Shown: piece after piece, positions 52,701 through 63,262 of the stretch
Position numbering within the stretch: position 1 is the first letter of the stretch
How the letters are laid out: every line of letters begins with the position of its first letter
NCBI GenBank assembly: GCA_019828595.1
Contig: JAHQRK010000010.1
Location: forward strand, 310,001-374,000
Length of the DNA: 64,000 nucleotides
DNA from: Aphanomyces cochlioides
Taxonomy: Eukaryota > Oomycota > Saprolegniomycetes > Saprolegniales > Verrucalvaceae
Direction: 5' to 3'
The notes under the pieces: model-generated
Told to the model about the DNA's origin: nothing
Databases searched by the model: none
Seen by the model: only the letters and a program-made list of their open reading frames with translations
Made by a program: the position numbers and the translations under genes

Positions 52701-53819
52701 GAGTACTTCATGCGCCTTCCTGGCACGTTGGAGCTCCAACCTGGGTACAACCCCGCGACGTGGATGTTGGAAAACATTGGGGCTGGTGTCGAAGTGAAGC
52801 AAACGAACGATATCGACTGGGTCAAAGTGTTTGAAAGCTCCCCAGAGTACAAGCAATTGCAAGACGCGATGGCCATCCACACGCAGCCACGGGAAGGTAT
52901 TCCAGAGCTGACCTACGCGGCCAAACGCGCTGCGTCGAGCCGCACGCAATGCCACTATGTCGTCCAGCGATTCTTCCGCCTGTACTGGCGCTCTCCGTCG
53001 TACAATTACACGCGCTTCATGCTGTCCATCTTCTTGGCTGTGCTCTTTGGTTTGTGCTACCACTCGGTCGACTATACGACGTACTCTGGCGTCACGGGCG
53101 GCGTCGGGTTGATTTTTATCACGACGTTGTTTGTTGGGATCATTTCGTTCAACAGTGTCATGCCGCTGGCCGTGGAAGAACGCGCTTCTTACTACCGCGA
53201 GCGTGCCTCGCAGACATACAATGCCTTGTGGTATTGGCTTGGCGTCTCGCTTGCGGAGATTCCTTACGTGTTCGTCAACTCTTTTGTCTTCACGGTGATT
53301 TTCTATCCCTTGGTCGGCTTCAAAGGCAACTTTGGTGACGTTGTCGTGTACGCTTTGCTCGTGAGCTTGTTTGTCCTGATGAATGTGTACTTCGGCTTGC
53401 TCATGGCGTACTCCATGCCGCGCCTCGACGTTGCAGCATCGATTGGTGTCCTGATCAACTCGATTTTCTTCTTGTTCATGGGATTCAACCCGCCAACGTC
53501 GGCGATTCCAAGCGGCTACCGATGGCTCTCGACCATCACACCTCCCAAATACAGCTTGGCTGTCTTGGTGGCTCAAATCTTCTCAAAATGTACCGATGGA
53601 GGGCGTGGCATGGGCTGTGCTACGATGCAAAACGTGCCACCTGTGATCCTCACCCAGCTCGGCAAGGACAACGTGACGGTCAAAGAGTTTACCGAGTTTA
53701 TGTTTGACATGAAGTACGACGATTCGGGCAAGTGTGTCTTGGTCATCTTGTGCATCACGGTCGTCTTCCTCATGATGATCTTGCTCGCTCTGCGCTACGT
53801 GAACCACCAGAAGAGATAA
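49743..53819 (+). CDS. full-size ABCG/PDR-type ABC transporter
   Basis: Intronless, 1,358 residues, layout NBD1-TMD1-NBD2-TMD2 of pleiotropic drug resistance transporters. NBD1: Walker A GQPSSGKSSLM (about residue 103), signature VSGGERKRVTI, Walker B FLDEISTGLD. NBD2: Walker A GSSGAGKTTLM (about residue 789), ABC signature replaced by SVEQMKRLTIGVEL, Walker B FLDEPTSGLD. TMDs include FFRTLSFVLAQTVTQIPFSVAETIIFGSLIYW and the PDR-type YYRERASQTYNALWYWLG. Probably plasma-membrane export of lipids or xenobiotics; substrate unknown. The NBD1 signature is canonical and the NBD2 one degenerate, the usual asymmetry in this subfamily. Coding GC is visibly higher than in the flanks. Confidence 0.95.
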   Translation: MTSPAHSADYLLADGTEKFHDRLATSLENATGKAMPQVEIRFKDLSIAADVVLANKDGSNELPTLINHVKKSVMGVAKAKRVQHKAILHTVSGVFKPATMTLLLGQPSSGKSSLMRMLAGRFPIEKNMEIGGSITYNGTEQKELKKVLSQVASYTNQRDYHYPELTVQETMEFAHQSCGGVVPQRILDSLQHGTPEENAKAREVLEHLYQGFPDIVVRQLGLTICKDTIVGDAMMRGVSGGERKRVTIGEMEFGMKQVSFLDEISTGLDSAATFDIVKSQRSMAKSLKKTIVIALLQPSPEVFDLFDDVMIMNEGYVMYHGPRSEALAYFESFGFKCPPKRDVADFLLDLGTPQQVQYVVPGLTNVPRYPAEYAVLFQESAIYRAMIDHVDGPVHPLLLNDATHHMKEIPQFQSDFKSSTMLLIVRQMKVLLRNKAFVKSRAGMVIIMGLLYSTTFYQVDPNVAQVMLGVIFQTILFLAFGQAALLPAFFAARDIFYKQRGANFFRTLSFVLAQTVTQIPFSVAETIIFGSLIYWISGFVSEVGAFLLFELILIATNILFAALFFFIAMASPDLHIAEPLSLVSVLAFVLFAGFIIFKTDIPIYFVWIYWINPISWGIRALSINQYMASAFQVCTYDGVEYCERSGGKKMGQVVLEQYGMPTDTAWIWYCLIYMAVLYVIFVSLSFVALEYFRYEGSHGAHGAHVPARSTDDDESSDEKSTAYEKAPATPPNAQGAVSIDVTPAQSFVPVTLAFRDLHYFVPNPTKGEPDLELIKGVSGYAVPGTVTALMGSSGAGKTTLMDVIAGRKTGGKIVGDILLNGYPATDLAIRRCTGYCEQMDFHSESSTFREAFIFSAMLRQSSDIPTATKLAHAEDCLRLLGMLNIADKIIRGSSVEQMKRLTIGVELAAAPSILFLDEPTSGLDARSAKIIMSGIRKIASTGRTVVCTIHQPSTEVFEMFDSLLLLKRGGETVFYGDLGTNSSHLIEYFMRLPGTLELQPGYNPATWMLENIGAGVEVKQTNDIDWVKVFESSPEYKQLQDAMAIHTQPREGIPELTYAAKRAASSRTQCHYVVQRFFRLYWRSPSYNYTRFMLSIFLAVLFGLCYHSVDYTTYSGVTGGVGLIFITTLFVGIISFNSVMPLAVEERASYYRERASQTYNALWYWLGVSLAEIPYVFVNSFVFTVIFYPLVGFKGNFGDVVVYALLVSLFVLMNVYFGLLMAYSMPRLDVAASIGVLINSIFFLFMGFNPPTSAIPSGYRWLSTITPPKYSLAVLVAQIFSKCTDGGRGMGCATMQNVPPVILTQLGKDNVTVKEFTEFMFDMKYDDSGKCVLVILCITVVFLMMILLALRYVNHQKR

Positions 53820-54538
53820 GCATCGTCAATATAAAAATATTTCACCTGTCTGAAATGTCCATCGTGGGGGCATCACAAACGACCTGGACATGCAATATTT
53901 CACACGTCTGAAATGTCCCCTTACTTGCCAAACAGTGTCAAGAATTACGTATTTCGTCAAACAAGTTAAGCTCCATTGTGCATTAAACATTCACACATTT
54001 CAAATGTCCAAATGACGTGGAACAAGGACGGACGATGAATTTGTTCGCAGTCTCCACTGCGTTAGGGTGAAGATTTTGGATGGGGTTTGTCCGGATGTTG
54101 TCTGTCCCCATTAGACTTGATCTTTGTATACGTAAAAATACGAATAATTTTAATGGTTATTGGCTTGCGGTTGTCGATGTTCGTCATAAAACAATCCGTG
54201 AATTCATTCTGGAACAGTCTACGAGCAATGCTCATGCTAAATGAATTTCACACATTTGAAATGTCCAAACATCGTACCACGAAGTCGAGTGCTCATTCTG
54301 TCGCTGTTCACATTTGAATGTGAGCAATGACTCACGTAATTGTAATTCTCCCATGCAATTGAATAGCACACATCTCAAAAGTCCTCTTCACATGAACATG
54401 TACGTAAAAAGCACCCCACGGCCTTTCAAATTCCTCATCATTCTCGAAATCATCACCAGCTCTCGGCGAGTCAATATATTTCACACCTTTGAAATGTCTA
54501 AACAATGTGGCAGCACGTGAAAATGAACACCGTCAGTC
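53820..54538. repeat. 3' intergenic array of TTTCACAC..TGAAATGTCC motifs
   Basis: Between convergent stops. Copies of a 21-bp motif: 53840-53860, 53898-53918, 53989-54009, 54246-54266, 54365-54384 (degenerate) and 54479-54499. Each has TTTCA and TGAAA arms that can pair across a 6-nt centre. Spacing is irregular (58-257 bp). No gene here. Confidence 0.7.
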
Positions 54539-55854
54539 TCAGTTGATGAATGGCTTCGAGCTAAAATAACAATCAGACCGACGAACGTATGAAGTTGATA
54601 CGTACAAAACAGGGCGCAGCTGTTGATTCACGGCAGCATATTCCTTGAGGAACAATCGAAAATACTGCCTTTGGTTCCTGAAATGTTTTGTGAACACATG
54701 AACAATGTGTTCAACGAATTCCTCGTCCGAAGCCATTCGCGAAGGCGAATTGTTGTAGAGCTGGGAAAACATGCGAAGATGGATTGGACCATGAACATTG
54801 ATAGGCGCTGAGTGTCGAATGGTACGACGGATGAGCGTGAACTCATCTGTGATCCGGTCCAACACAATCCTATTGAGCGGTCGTTGAGTGATTGAGCTCC
54901 CCATTTCAATGAAATACCATCCATATCCATTCGATCGAATTTCACCTCGCTCCATCGGATGTATTTCGTCATTGGCAATCGCAGTTTGCGTGATGATAAT
55001 GCGAGACTCGGATTCAAAGAAACCACAGACATAAAATTGACGGGTCTTGGCTCCTCTGTGTTGTTATGCGACGTACATAAGTCGATTGTCAACTTTTTGC
55101 AGCACCTGCAATGCCCCGACAGGTTGAGTGAGTCAATATATTCGACACAAACCTGCAGTTCATGCGAAACAGAAGACGTTTGGAGACTGCGCCAATATGC
55201 TCTCCCTGCAAGAACAAACGACGATGAAACCGTGTACTGCGAGATTGCCTCGTTCAATTTGACGTAGGTGCCGATGTTGTCAGTGTCAAGATCGAGCCTG
55301 ACATTGATGAAATCGTCCAGTCGATCGTGATATGACGCGGGGGGCACAGCATCGATAGCGATGTTACATGCTCGTTCGCTGAGCCATTGCATGTTTTTGA
55401 CTCTGGCGGTAGGCTCTTCTAGCAGTCGAGGTTCGATATGGTCTGGTTTAAACTAAAGTTCAGTGAGCAGGGAGTGTAGCAATGAAAGCACTGCTACCTT
55501 GTCGGGATGATACAAGCCGATCCATTTGTAGAGCGAATTGTACAGCTTCTCGCCTTCCTTTACTTTTCTTTCGAGATGCCTGCGCGCAATCTGAGTCACT
55601 TCAAGAGCATTTCGCTCCACGAGAGCTTCAGGCGTTTCTTCATGCAAGCTATTCTGCATCTTCATGAGTTCTCGTTGCAAATTCATCACAGTGTCTTGGA
55701 GCTCCATCCGCTCGTCTTCGTCTTTGTCTTTGAATCGATCCTTCCATTTCTCTTCGCTGTATCGTCTTCTAATGAATGGCCTCTTGTGTATGTGGCCTCC
55801 TTGAATCATTCTCAATCCAGCTCTGGCATCGTCGTCGTGCGCCTTTCTTGGCAC
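54539..55854 (-). CDS. coiled-coil START-like protein, oomycete family, with in-frame stop
   Basis: Exons 55498-55854, 55153-55452 and 54539-55105 (introns 45 and 47 bp). A further 45-bp intron is likely near the end, giving NQQLRPVFSKPFIN. The N-terminus is basic with a coiled coil (ELQDTVMNLQRELMKMQNSL; LEVTQIARRHLERKVKEGE). The rest matches the lineage-specific START-like layout SHELQ..LQKVDNRLMYV..TRQFYVCGFFESESRIIITQTAIANDEIHP and APINVHGPIHLRMFSQLYN. A TAA at 55064-55066 sits in frame between LMYVA and QHRGAK, so this is a pseudogene, a sequence error, or a stop removed by a splice I cannot see. Molecular role unknown; lipid binding is only inferred from the fold guess. Confidence 0.65.
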
Positions 55855-56358
55855 GGAAGGTCAATATCTTCAACAATATAAAATTCAATTTCGAAAATAC
55901 ACATACAAAATATAAGTTCAAATTCAATATGTGGAAATGCCACATAAAGATTTATTCTTGATGTTTGTATCCCTTCTTGCTAAGGACAGAGATTGAGCAA
56001 GTTCAGTAGTGGGAAAAAATGCAAGCTGACTTGTCAACATTATTCCCAATACAGCCAATCTCTCGCTGGAATCTCGTGTCGTAGGAGATATGGTGTATTT
56101 GCCGGAGTACGTGGAGCCTTGTCAAGTTGCCCACAGCATTTCTCGTTTTCACAAATATGAATAATCTCACCAAAGTTTTGAAGTAGGTGAGATGTTTAAA
56201 CAAAGCAGATTGACCATTGGTGATTTAATTTAGTCATTAGTGAGATGGGACATGTGGATCTTGTGAATTACTACGTAGTATATGACGAGGATGACCTTAC
56301 ATGACTTGGTCATGGAAGACAAAGACAGGGCTGAAGGCAACAAGTTCGATTCTTATGT
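55855..56358. other. intergenic
   Basis: AT-rich, about 500 bp, no gene or RNA recognised. Upstream of the START-like gene and downstream of USP32. Confidence 0.35.
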
Positions 56359-59300
56359 TTATCGCCAGCTCCAGTTGAGCCAATACTTGGATTTTGTTCG
56401 AGCGTGGCCTGGTTTTTGCCACGTGTGAACTTGTTTTCGAAGTTCGTCGATGTTGACACTGATCGAGCCGTCTGTTTGGCGTGGAAACCATTTCTCCATC
56501 GACACTTCACGCATGTCATCACGCTGGTAAAAGAGCAAGTAGGCAGATTGCATGAGCTTGGCAACGTTTAGATCGGTTTCTATGGTCGCTGTCATGTCAT
56601 CGACGCACCACCACCGAGTCGTTTGATCTTGAACATATGCAACATAATGACCCGCGCCTAGGACGCCAAAATGGCACACGATTCCATACAAACTGTACCC
56701 CTCAGGATTGCAAACCGCTGTCGGAAAGGGGAATTCCACCGACACGCCGTCTTTCCACTCAAATTTCGTCGGTGTTGGTGCCTGAACTGCCTCAGAAGGA
56801 CTTTGGTTTGGTGGGTTGGATCCGGCGATGAACCGGTTCACGTCGAGGGATGTGGGGAATCGAATGGCATTTTCCGCTTTGATCGAATGTACATCCGACA
56901 CTGCCTGGAACCGCTTGAGTTGGACAATCAATATCGGTGGCGCACTCCACAGGGCCAGCCGCTTGGTATGTAACACAGACTCTTTGCATTTGCTGCAGTA
57001 CATGTCGACACTCTCGTTGGAACAGAGCATGGCTATGCACTCCTAAATTCATGCTTGGTCTGGCTTTCGATGGAGATTTCCTTACCTCGAGGGAATGGGC
57101 TGGTGGAGGAGTCGCGTGGAATTGCACATACGAGGCATGCGGTACAATTTCAGCCGGCACAACTGCATTTGAGTCTAAGTAGAGGTTCGTTATTATCGCT
57201 GCGTTGGGATGGTTCACGTACCGAGACTCCAATCGAGTGCTAGCATTTCACTGGGCTTCATGACAATTATCTCATCTTCGCTAGTTGACACGGGACAGCC
57301 AATACATCGAGCGGTAAAAGGACATCGCGAACATGCCAAACCATCTGCGGCTCGGACATATCGCAACGTGAATGGCCACGACGATGACGTAGGCAAGCCT
57401 GTGGGTAGGGCAAAATAGATTGACTTGTCCTTGTCTTTTAATCCTGTCGATGCCAATGGATGGTGATGCTCGCTCACCCAAGTGTACAATGCATGGCCAT
57501 TGAACGGCTGCGATGGCACGAGGAAAGGCACTGAGAAGAGCTGGACGCGGAACGGTTGCAAAAAGTAGAAAGGAACCATTCGCTGTCGTCGAAAGACGCA
57601 TTGCCACCACTGTTTGGGATTGTTGTCCTTGGTGTCGCTGTCTATTCTCAAGATTTGGCACCTCTTCCTGGAGAATAAACCATACCTGAGAAGTGGACAA
57701 CGTGTATTTCATGAGTGATACCAACAAGCATTTGTTTGGGTTGGATCATCGAATGAACCTTGTGGCCATGAACAGTGACAGCAACAAGTGTGCCTTCGGC
57801 TACATGTGGTACCACTTCTTTCACCGCAGCACACAGATCAGCAGCACCTGCAGTAGTTGCAATACGAAGTTTGAGCTTCTGGATGCCTCGACATTTCCCA
57901 GATGAATTTGCAATTGTTGCATTAAGATAGACCGTGAGCCATCGTAGTGGTTCTTGGGGCAGTGGCACCTGCAGAAACGAAAATGGCTCGAACCGGTTTG
58001 ATGTTTGTCCACACTGAGGGCATGCTAGGGCACTCTTGAACTGTCCAGTAAAAAGCGCTGTAATAATTGACGGATCGCGTAAGACATGCGCCGTCCACCA
58101 TTCTTTTGCCACTTGTGCATCCGCGCGGCCATTGCTGTCAGCTAAATCGACGTATGGTTTTGACGGACCCAGGGCATAATTCTGGAGCGGTCGACAAAGG
58201 TCTTCACTCAAGCCATTAAGCAATACGGAGAGAAATTCATGACCATCGTGCTGCATGTGACCTTGAAACAATGGATATAGCTTGCCAATCGCTAACTTGA
58301 AAGTAAGAGGGGCAATAGGGCGAGATCGCTGAGAAGCCATGGCTTTCGCAAGCTCAGCGTATACGGCAGCAAAAACGCCTTGCATGCCAAACGCGTTCGT
58401 CACATTCACATCATAAAGGTACTCGTCCGAGGTGAAAAAGTCTTGCAGTAGCGTCGTGTGAAAGAGACATTGCAGGACGGCATTCATGTAGCAAGAGTTG
58501 CCCAGATTGCTCAAGCCGACGACGTGAGGTTGTCCCGTTTCGTTGGCCGCAACACTGGAAGATTTGCGCGTGGCAAATCGCATGTCGACTGAAGCAACCA
58601 ATTTTAAATCTCCCACACAAGAAGTTGACAGTCCTGCTGCAGTCGGCCAAGGTACCCACGTTTCGCTTGAACAGCGGTAAGACAATGGGGGATGCGTTGA
58701 CCCTTCCGTTGCTGCAGCAATTAAAGCGGGAACAATTGTCACTGGCGTACGGCGACTCACGACCATCGTGATTGCTTTTGTCTCTGGCGACGATTCCCTA
58801 CGTGAAGTCAAGAAAAGCACCCCATGAAGGTTCGTACTCGTCAATTTGGACTATAATTTGGAGTGGATCAAGTTCCAGCGCTTGTTGAGCATCTGTCACA
58901 CGCACGCGAGCACTTGGGGCAGGCGGATACCAGAGACAGAGCGCATCCCAAACAGAGCGATTGACCCAAAGAGTATGTTCGCTTCCATTCGTGATAGCAC
59001 CAATAGGCGAGTCCTTTGCGACTGGAACGTTGCTTTCTGTATAGAGTGGTAAGTTGTGGGCAACACCCTGTGCAAGAAAACGATTCCACCAGGCTGCATC
59101 AACACCCAACCATTCTTGTCCAGGTGAGCCAGGTGCTTCCGTAGAATAGACAGATAACATTCCGTCAATCAGGCGATACTGGATGGCCACTGATGGTGGA
59201 CGATCCACGACGAGGTGAATATGAACCGACTCACAGAGCTGATGAATAGAATGGAGTAGTGCAGTCTGCTCAGTTGCAAGCCAACCACAAAGCTCGTCAA

Positions 59301-60449
59301 ACGTTATCTTGGCCGGTAGAGTTTTGTCACAAAAGGCGACGAGTTGGTCTGACCAAAGCGCAATTGTTTCTGGTAGTGGAGACGAGTCTATGACCAAATC
59401 TGGATGAATGAGGTAAGCTGGCCGAGGGAGGAGAAAGTAGAGCATTTCTTCGAGGTCTGAAGCAGTCATACACGAGGTAAATAGGTCAAAGAGGCAATGA
59501 AGGCCCTCTAGCATAGACGGATGAGCGGCAAAAGCCAAGCGTTGGATCCAATCCCGCAAAGTTGGTGTCGACGAAGGCGGAGCAACAGCATCAAGAATAA
59601 AACTAAAGATATGAGATGGGTTGCTCAAGGATGATCTCACCTCGGAAAAATAGGAGAGAATGCTTCACGAATGACATCTTTGGGAATCGCTTCGTGATTG
59701 AATTTATCTCGAAGCTGGTGAAATTCTTGCTCAAATGTCTTCAATTGTTCTGGTGTCAGAGAAATACCGCGCCGAAGTCCGGCTGATTCAATTGCAGACG
59801 GTGCAGTGGATAATGGAATGCGCGAGGCACCACTGATGGACGCGGGTGTATTAGGGAGCGACAAATGCTCTTCAAATGCCATGGCTTCTGCTAATGCATC
59901 GATCCACATCACCAAAGCATTTTGCTTGCAAGGAAGACCAGCCATGCGCGATCGAAACGTATCAAGCTTGAGTTTATCGTTCTTGACAAACAACTTGCTT
60001 TCCAATGTCGCGGGCGTCCATGTCGACTCATCCGACGCGATAGCAGCTACATCGTTTGATTGCATGACCCACGCCAGCATTGTACGCATGTCCTTTCTCG
60101 ACACATAGCCGCTTTCGGTGCTGTCCACCATGCGAAACACGAGTTTTAACTGCTCGCGCGAGGTTCCCTTCTTGATCAACGCGACAAATCCAATGAATTC
60201 CTTGTACTTGAGAAATCCTGTCCCATCGATATTGATCGTCGCAAAGAGTCGGTCACCGACCAACGTTGGAAAATTTGGCAGCATTTCTCGTAACACCGAG
60301 AATACAAACACTTGCTTGGTCATTTGGCCATGCCCTGATGCGCGGTGGAATGCTTGTGTCGCTCGTCGTGTCTCCGCTTCACCTAACCGACTCTCCGCCG
60401 TCGATTGCCGCACTATGGGCTCGGCATATCCCAAAATGGATGACCACAT
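56359..60449 (-). CDS. USP32: USP32-type ubiquitin C-terminal hydrolase with EF-hands
   Basis: Cysteine protease removing ubiquitin. Domains in order: EF-hand region (TINIDGTGFLKYKEF; MVDSTESGYVSRKDM), a DUSP-like segment (SPGQEWLGVDAAWWNRFLAQ), then the USP core with Cys box VGLSNLGNSCYMNAVLQC, KPYVDLADSNGRADAQVAKEWW, zinc CxxC pairs (CPQCGQ; CSRCP; YCSKCK) and His box GVLGAGHYVAYVQD..WWCVDD. This order is that of USP32. Resolved 3' exons: 57686 onward leftwards as 57222-57641, 57086-57174 and 56359-57042, introns 43-47 bp. The junctions near 58800 and 59640 are certain in kind but not in exact position. Start chosen at ATG 60449 (MWSSILGYAEP); an in-frame ATG further upstream (MFSLYALRI) abuts a 30-bp palindrome. 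EF-loop ends are partly degenerate, so calcium binding is doubtful. Confidence 0.88.
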
Positions 60450-60498
60450 GATGATCCCAAGTTTGGCGCAAATTCTCAATGCATACAATGAAAACATT

Positions 60499-60528
60499 CT
60501 ATCCGGATAAATATATTTATCCGGATAG
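60499..60528. promoter_or_regulatory. 30-bp perfect palindrome with two TATCCGGATA sites
   Basis: Each half is CTATCCGGATAAATA and its reverse complement, so the whole and both inner 10-bp sites are palindromic. It lies in the USP32 upstream region, 50 bp from the preferred ATG, and 30 bp beyond the stop of the next gene. Confidence 0.75.
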
Positions 60529-60558
60529 TTGAAGTGGATGTCCTTTCTTAATTTCATT

Positions 60559-62109
60559 TTACAAATTCGACGGCAAGGGTGCCAGTTGAGCTTGAAGACG
60601 GAGAAACCATTCAAGAAGAGGAATGCGTCGTGGAGCATCGCACGCTACTGAGATCGTTTCGTAGACTTGTTCGAGCAAAGCCGAATCTTTCCACACCATC
60701 TTCTCGACGAACAGCAACGCGATCCCAAGATCGTCCATCCGCACGACTTTGAGCAACTCAAATATGAGCCGCGCCAAATCGCCATTCGCTTCGCGGTTGT
60801 CGTCCCAGGTACTGTAAAGCTCTGCCAAACAAAAGCGAACTAACGCTGAATCGTGGTCGGGACGACTCAAAATGTACCCGATACCCGTGGCAATCACACC
60901 GAGAGTAGTGATGTCTGGGTACTGTTGAATCATCTGCCGAACGTACACTACAGCCATCTAGGCATCAACGTCAATGAATATACCCTACTTCAGGAGATGA
61001 ACAAACCTGAGAGGTGCCACTTCGGGCCAGCACACGCAAAATGCGATGCGAAAGATCATGGAGCGGTCGAAGAGTGTGGGCTGCACCAACAAGTGCGAGA
61101 TCAAAAAGCGTATCGAGATTCTGCGTGGCGTTACGGGAGAGATAGGTAAGGTAGAATCGAACGCGATTGCCTCGTAAAACGTCGAGATGCAGAGGGCGAC
61201 CTTGGTCAGCTTTGAGCGATTCGTGCAGAGGCGCCAAGACCGACGGAATCTGAATGATGATAGTAAGCTTTGGCTGATTGAATAGCATACCTGAGCAGGT
61301 GGAATCGTTCTCACTGCTTTATTGACAAGGTCATTTTCTGGCTGAACGAGGAAGGCCACCCATGCAAGAATGTCAATGGCTCCAACGAGGAACGATGGTG
61401 ATGGTGCCGCGACTCGATCCAGGAGCTCGGCGGTAATTGTTGATAGTGTTGTCACTGTCGCGACGAAGTGGGGCCGCTCTGAATCTCTTGATCGAGAGTT
61501 TTCAAGTAGGGGAAGGAGCGCGTCGGATGGCATATGCTGCAAGACAACATCATACGACATGTAGAGAGCTTGGACAATAGCTCGAGTTTGTTGCTTGACA
61601 TGGTGAAGCCAAAGCTGCTGTAAACTTGGTGACGAGCGTTCTAGGGAAGCTGCAATTCGGCCGATTTGGTCAGTAGATGGGGCGTCAGTTTCAGTAACCA
61701 AGGCATGGATGATAACTGCGTAGAAATAACTCGTTTGAAAGATGAAACTCGTGTCGCATTCCATGTACTCTTGCAGAGAAGGCTCATTCACGAGGAACCC
61801 AATCGCTGCTGTGCGTAGCGTCGTATCAAGCCGTTCTGGGTGTTGTAGTTCATGAAAGAGCTTTGCACGGCCTTGAGAGCCACCTGTCCTTTTCACAGCC
61901 TCAGCGGCAATCATGAGCGCGATAATCGATTGCGATGAAGAGCTCCACCAGCTTTGAAGGAGGCGTTGAGCTTCTTCAAATGCTTCTAAAGGGTCATCTT
62001 GGTGAGGAAAACTGTCTCGCACTTGCTGAAGGATATGTGGCAGATCGATGACTGTCAAGAGCCGTGGGGCCGACGCTACAAGTTGCCCATGGAAGTGTTC
62101 CATCAACAT
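60559..62109 (-). CDS. hypothetical helical-repeat (ARM/HEAT-like) protein
   Basis: Exons 61291-62109, 61007-61249 and 60559-60957, introns 41 and 49 bp, both phase 0, give 486 residues. No named family recognised. Almost entirely alpha-helical, with Leu-rich amphipathic repeats such as LEAFEEAQRLLQSWW and LARLIFELLKVVRMDDLGIALLFVEKM, as in ARM/HEAT solenoids. No signal peptide or membrane segment. Start ATG 62109 (MLMEHFHGQL) is the first in frame. Same strand as USP32, with only 30 bp between its stop and the palindrome. Confidence 0.75.
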
Positions 62110-62161
62110 GTTGCTGAAAATTCAAGTGAATTATGGACGAATTTATTAATGAATAGCATAT

Positions 62162-63262
62162 TCATTTATTTACTGTATTTTTCACAACATTCAATTTCAA
62201 GACCATTTCGACAATTGAGGAAAAGTATTGACGTAGATGACCAAACCAAGAGAGCTTGGATGAGCCTGCTGGGGCTGGCACAAACGTTGTCTGAATTGAG
62301 TACAAGCAGTTGGAGGTTTTGCTGGGTGGGTTTGGCGCATTCTTTTCTCCTTGAAGCCATTCCACAACATAGTGCTGTTGGAAATCCGCTGCAATAGCAA
62401 GGGCCTCAGAGGACAGCTCTTGGCGGGCCTCAGTGTTTTTGGATTGTTGCATCAAAGACTCAACAATATGGAGGTGTCCACTGGCAGCCGCGTAGGCGAG
62501 TGCATTGGACGACGACTGTGAATCTGTTTGCTGTGCAAGGAGGAATTCCACAACATCCAAGTGTCCTTCAGCTGCAGCACTCGTCTTCGGCTGCTTGGAT
62601 CATGATGCTTGGTTCGAGCGTCATAGTTGAAATCCAAATCCAAGTAACGTAAAATGCCAATTTATGATGCATTTGCCAATTTATGATGCATTTGGTCTGA
62701 CCAATCAAACCCCTCTAAAACAAGGAGCTGAAACCTGTAATAATATATATCCCCAACAAAACTTATTCGTCATGATGTCGATGTATTTATTACACTATGT
62801 ACAAATATCTATATCTTGTAGAAAATAATAATTTTCTCTACAGTACACATACCCTAATCTCGAAAAAAGCATGCATAAAACTATATATTAATCAAGTGTA
62901 AAAGTTTATCATAAATTGGCACTACAAAATATATCAATTGTGCTTGTAAATTCAAAACTTTTCATGCTAAAAGCCCCTCATATTGTGATAATTCTGTATT
63001 CTTATGAAATCTGAAAGTTTTCTCATTCTTTTGGTGTATGAAACATCACACAGCTTTGGAGCAAATCAAAGACACACATTGCTAAACTCGGTATCTCAGA
63101 AGAATAGATCATAAATTGGCATTTTACGTTATGACCAGCTCGCAAGATCGAGTAGCTGTCCGTCCAGTCCTTGAAAGCCTTGCCAGGCATGAAGGCCGTG
63201 ATCTCATTGAACAAGCCCGACCGATCAAAGACGATAGACATTGATGACGTGCTCACTGGCAT
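62162..63262 (-). pseudogene. ankyrin-repeat gene split by a MITE
   Basis: Reading minus from the ATG at 63262: MPVSTSSMSIVFDRSGLFNEITAFMPGKAFKDWTDS, an N-terminus typical of oomycete ankyrin proteins, then the 483-bp MITE, then a shifted frame (TLEPSIMIQAAEDE) and ankyrin repeats in a further frame: AAAEGHLDVVEFLLAQQ, SNALAYAAASGHLHIVESLMQQ, and ALAIAADFQQHYVVEWLQGEK. Ends near 62162. At least one indel in addition to the insertion. Confidence 0.7.
62647..63129. mobile_element. MITE inside ankyrin gene, ACGTAAAATGCC ends
   Basis: Inverted ends ACGTAAAATGCCAATTTATGAT at 62647 and, reversed, ending 63129; TA flanks at 62645-62646 and 63130-63131. Just inside the left end the 19-bp unit GCCAATTTATGATGCATTT is repeated twice. 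483 bp, AT-rich, non-coding. A third inverted copy of ATCATAAATTGGC lies near 62910. Confidence 0.8.

Noticed and set aside
52116..53576. Second long minus-strand frame in the ABC transporter (486 residues)
   Set aside because: Same reason; codon bias of the plus frame leaves the mirror frame open.
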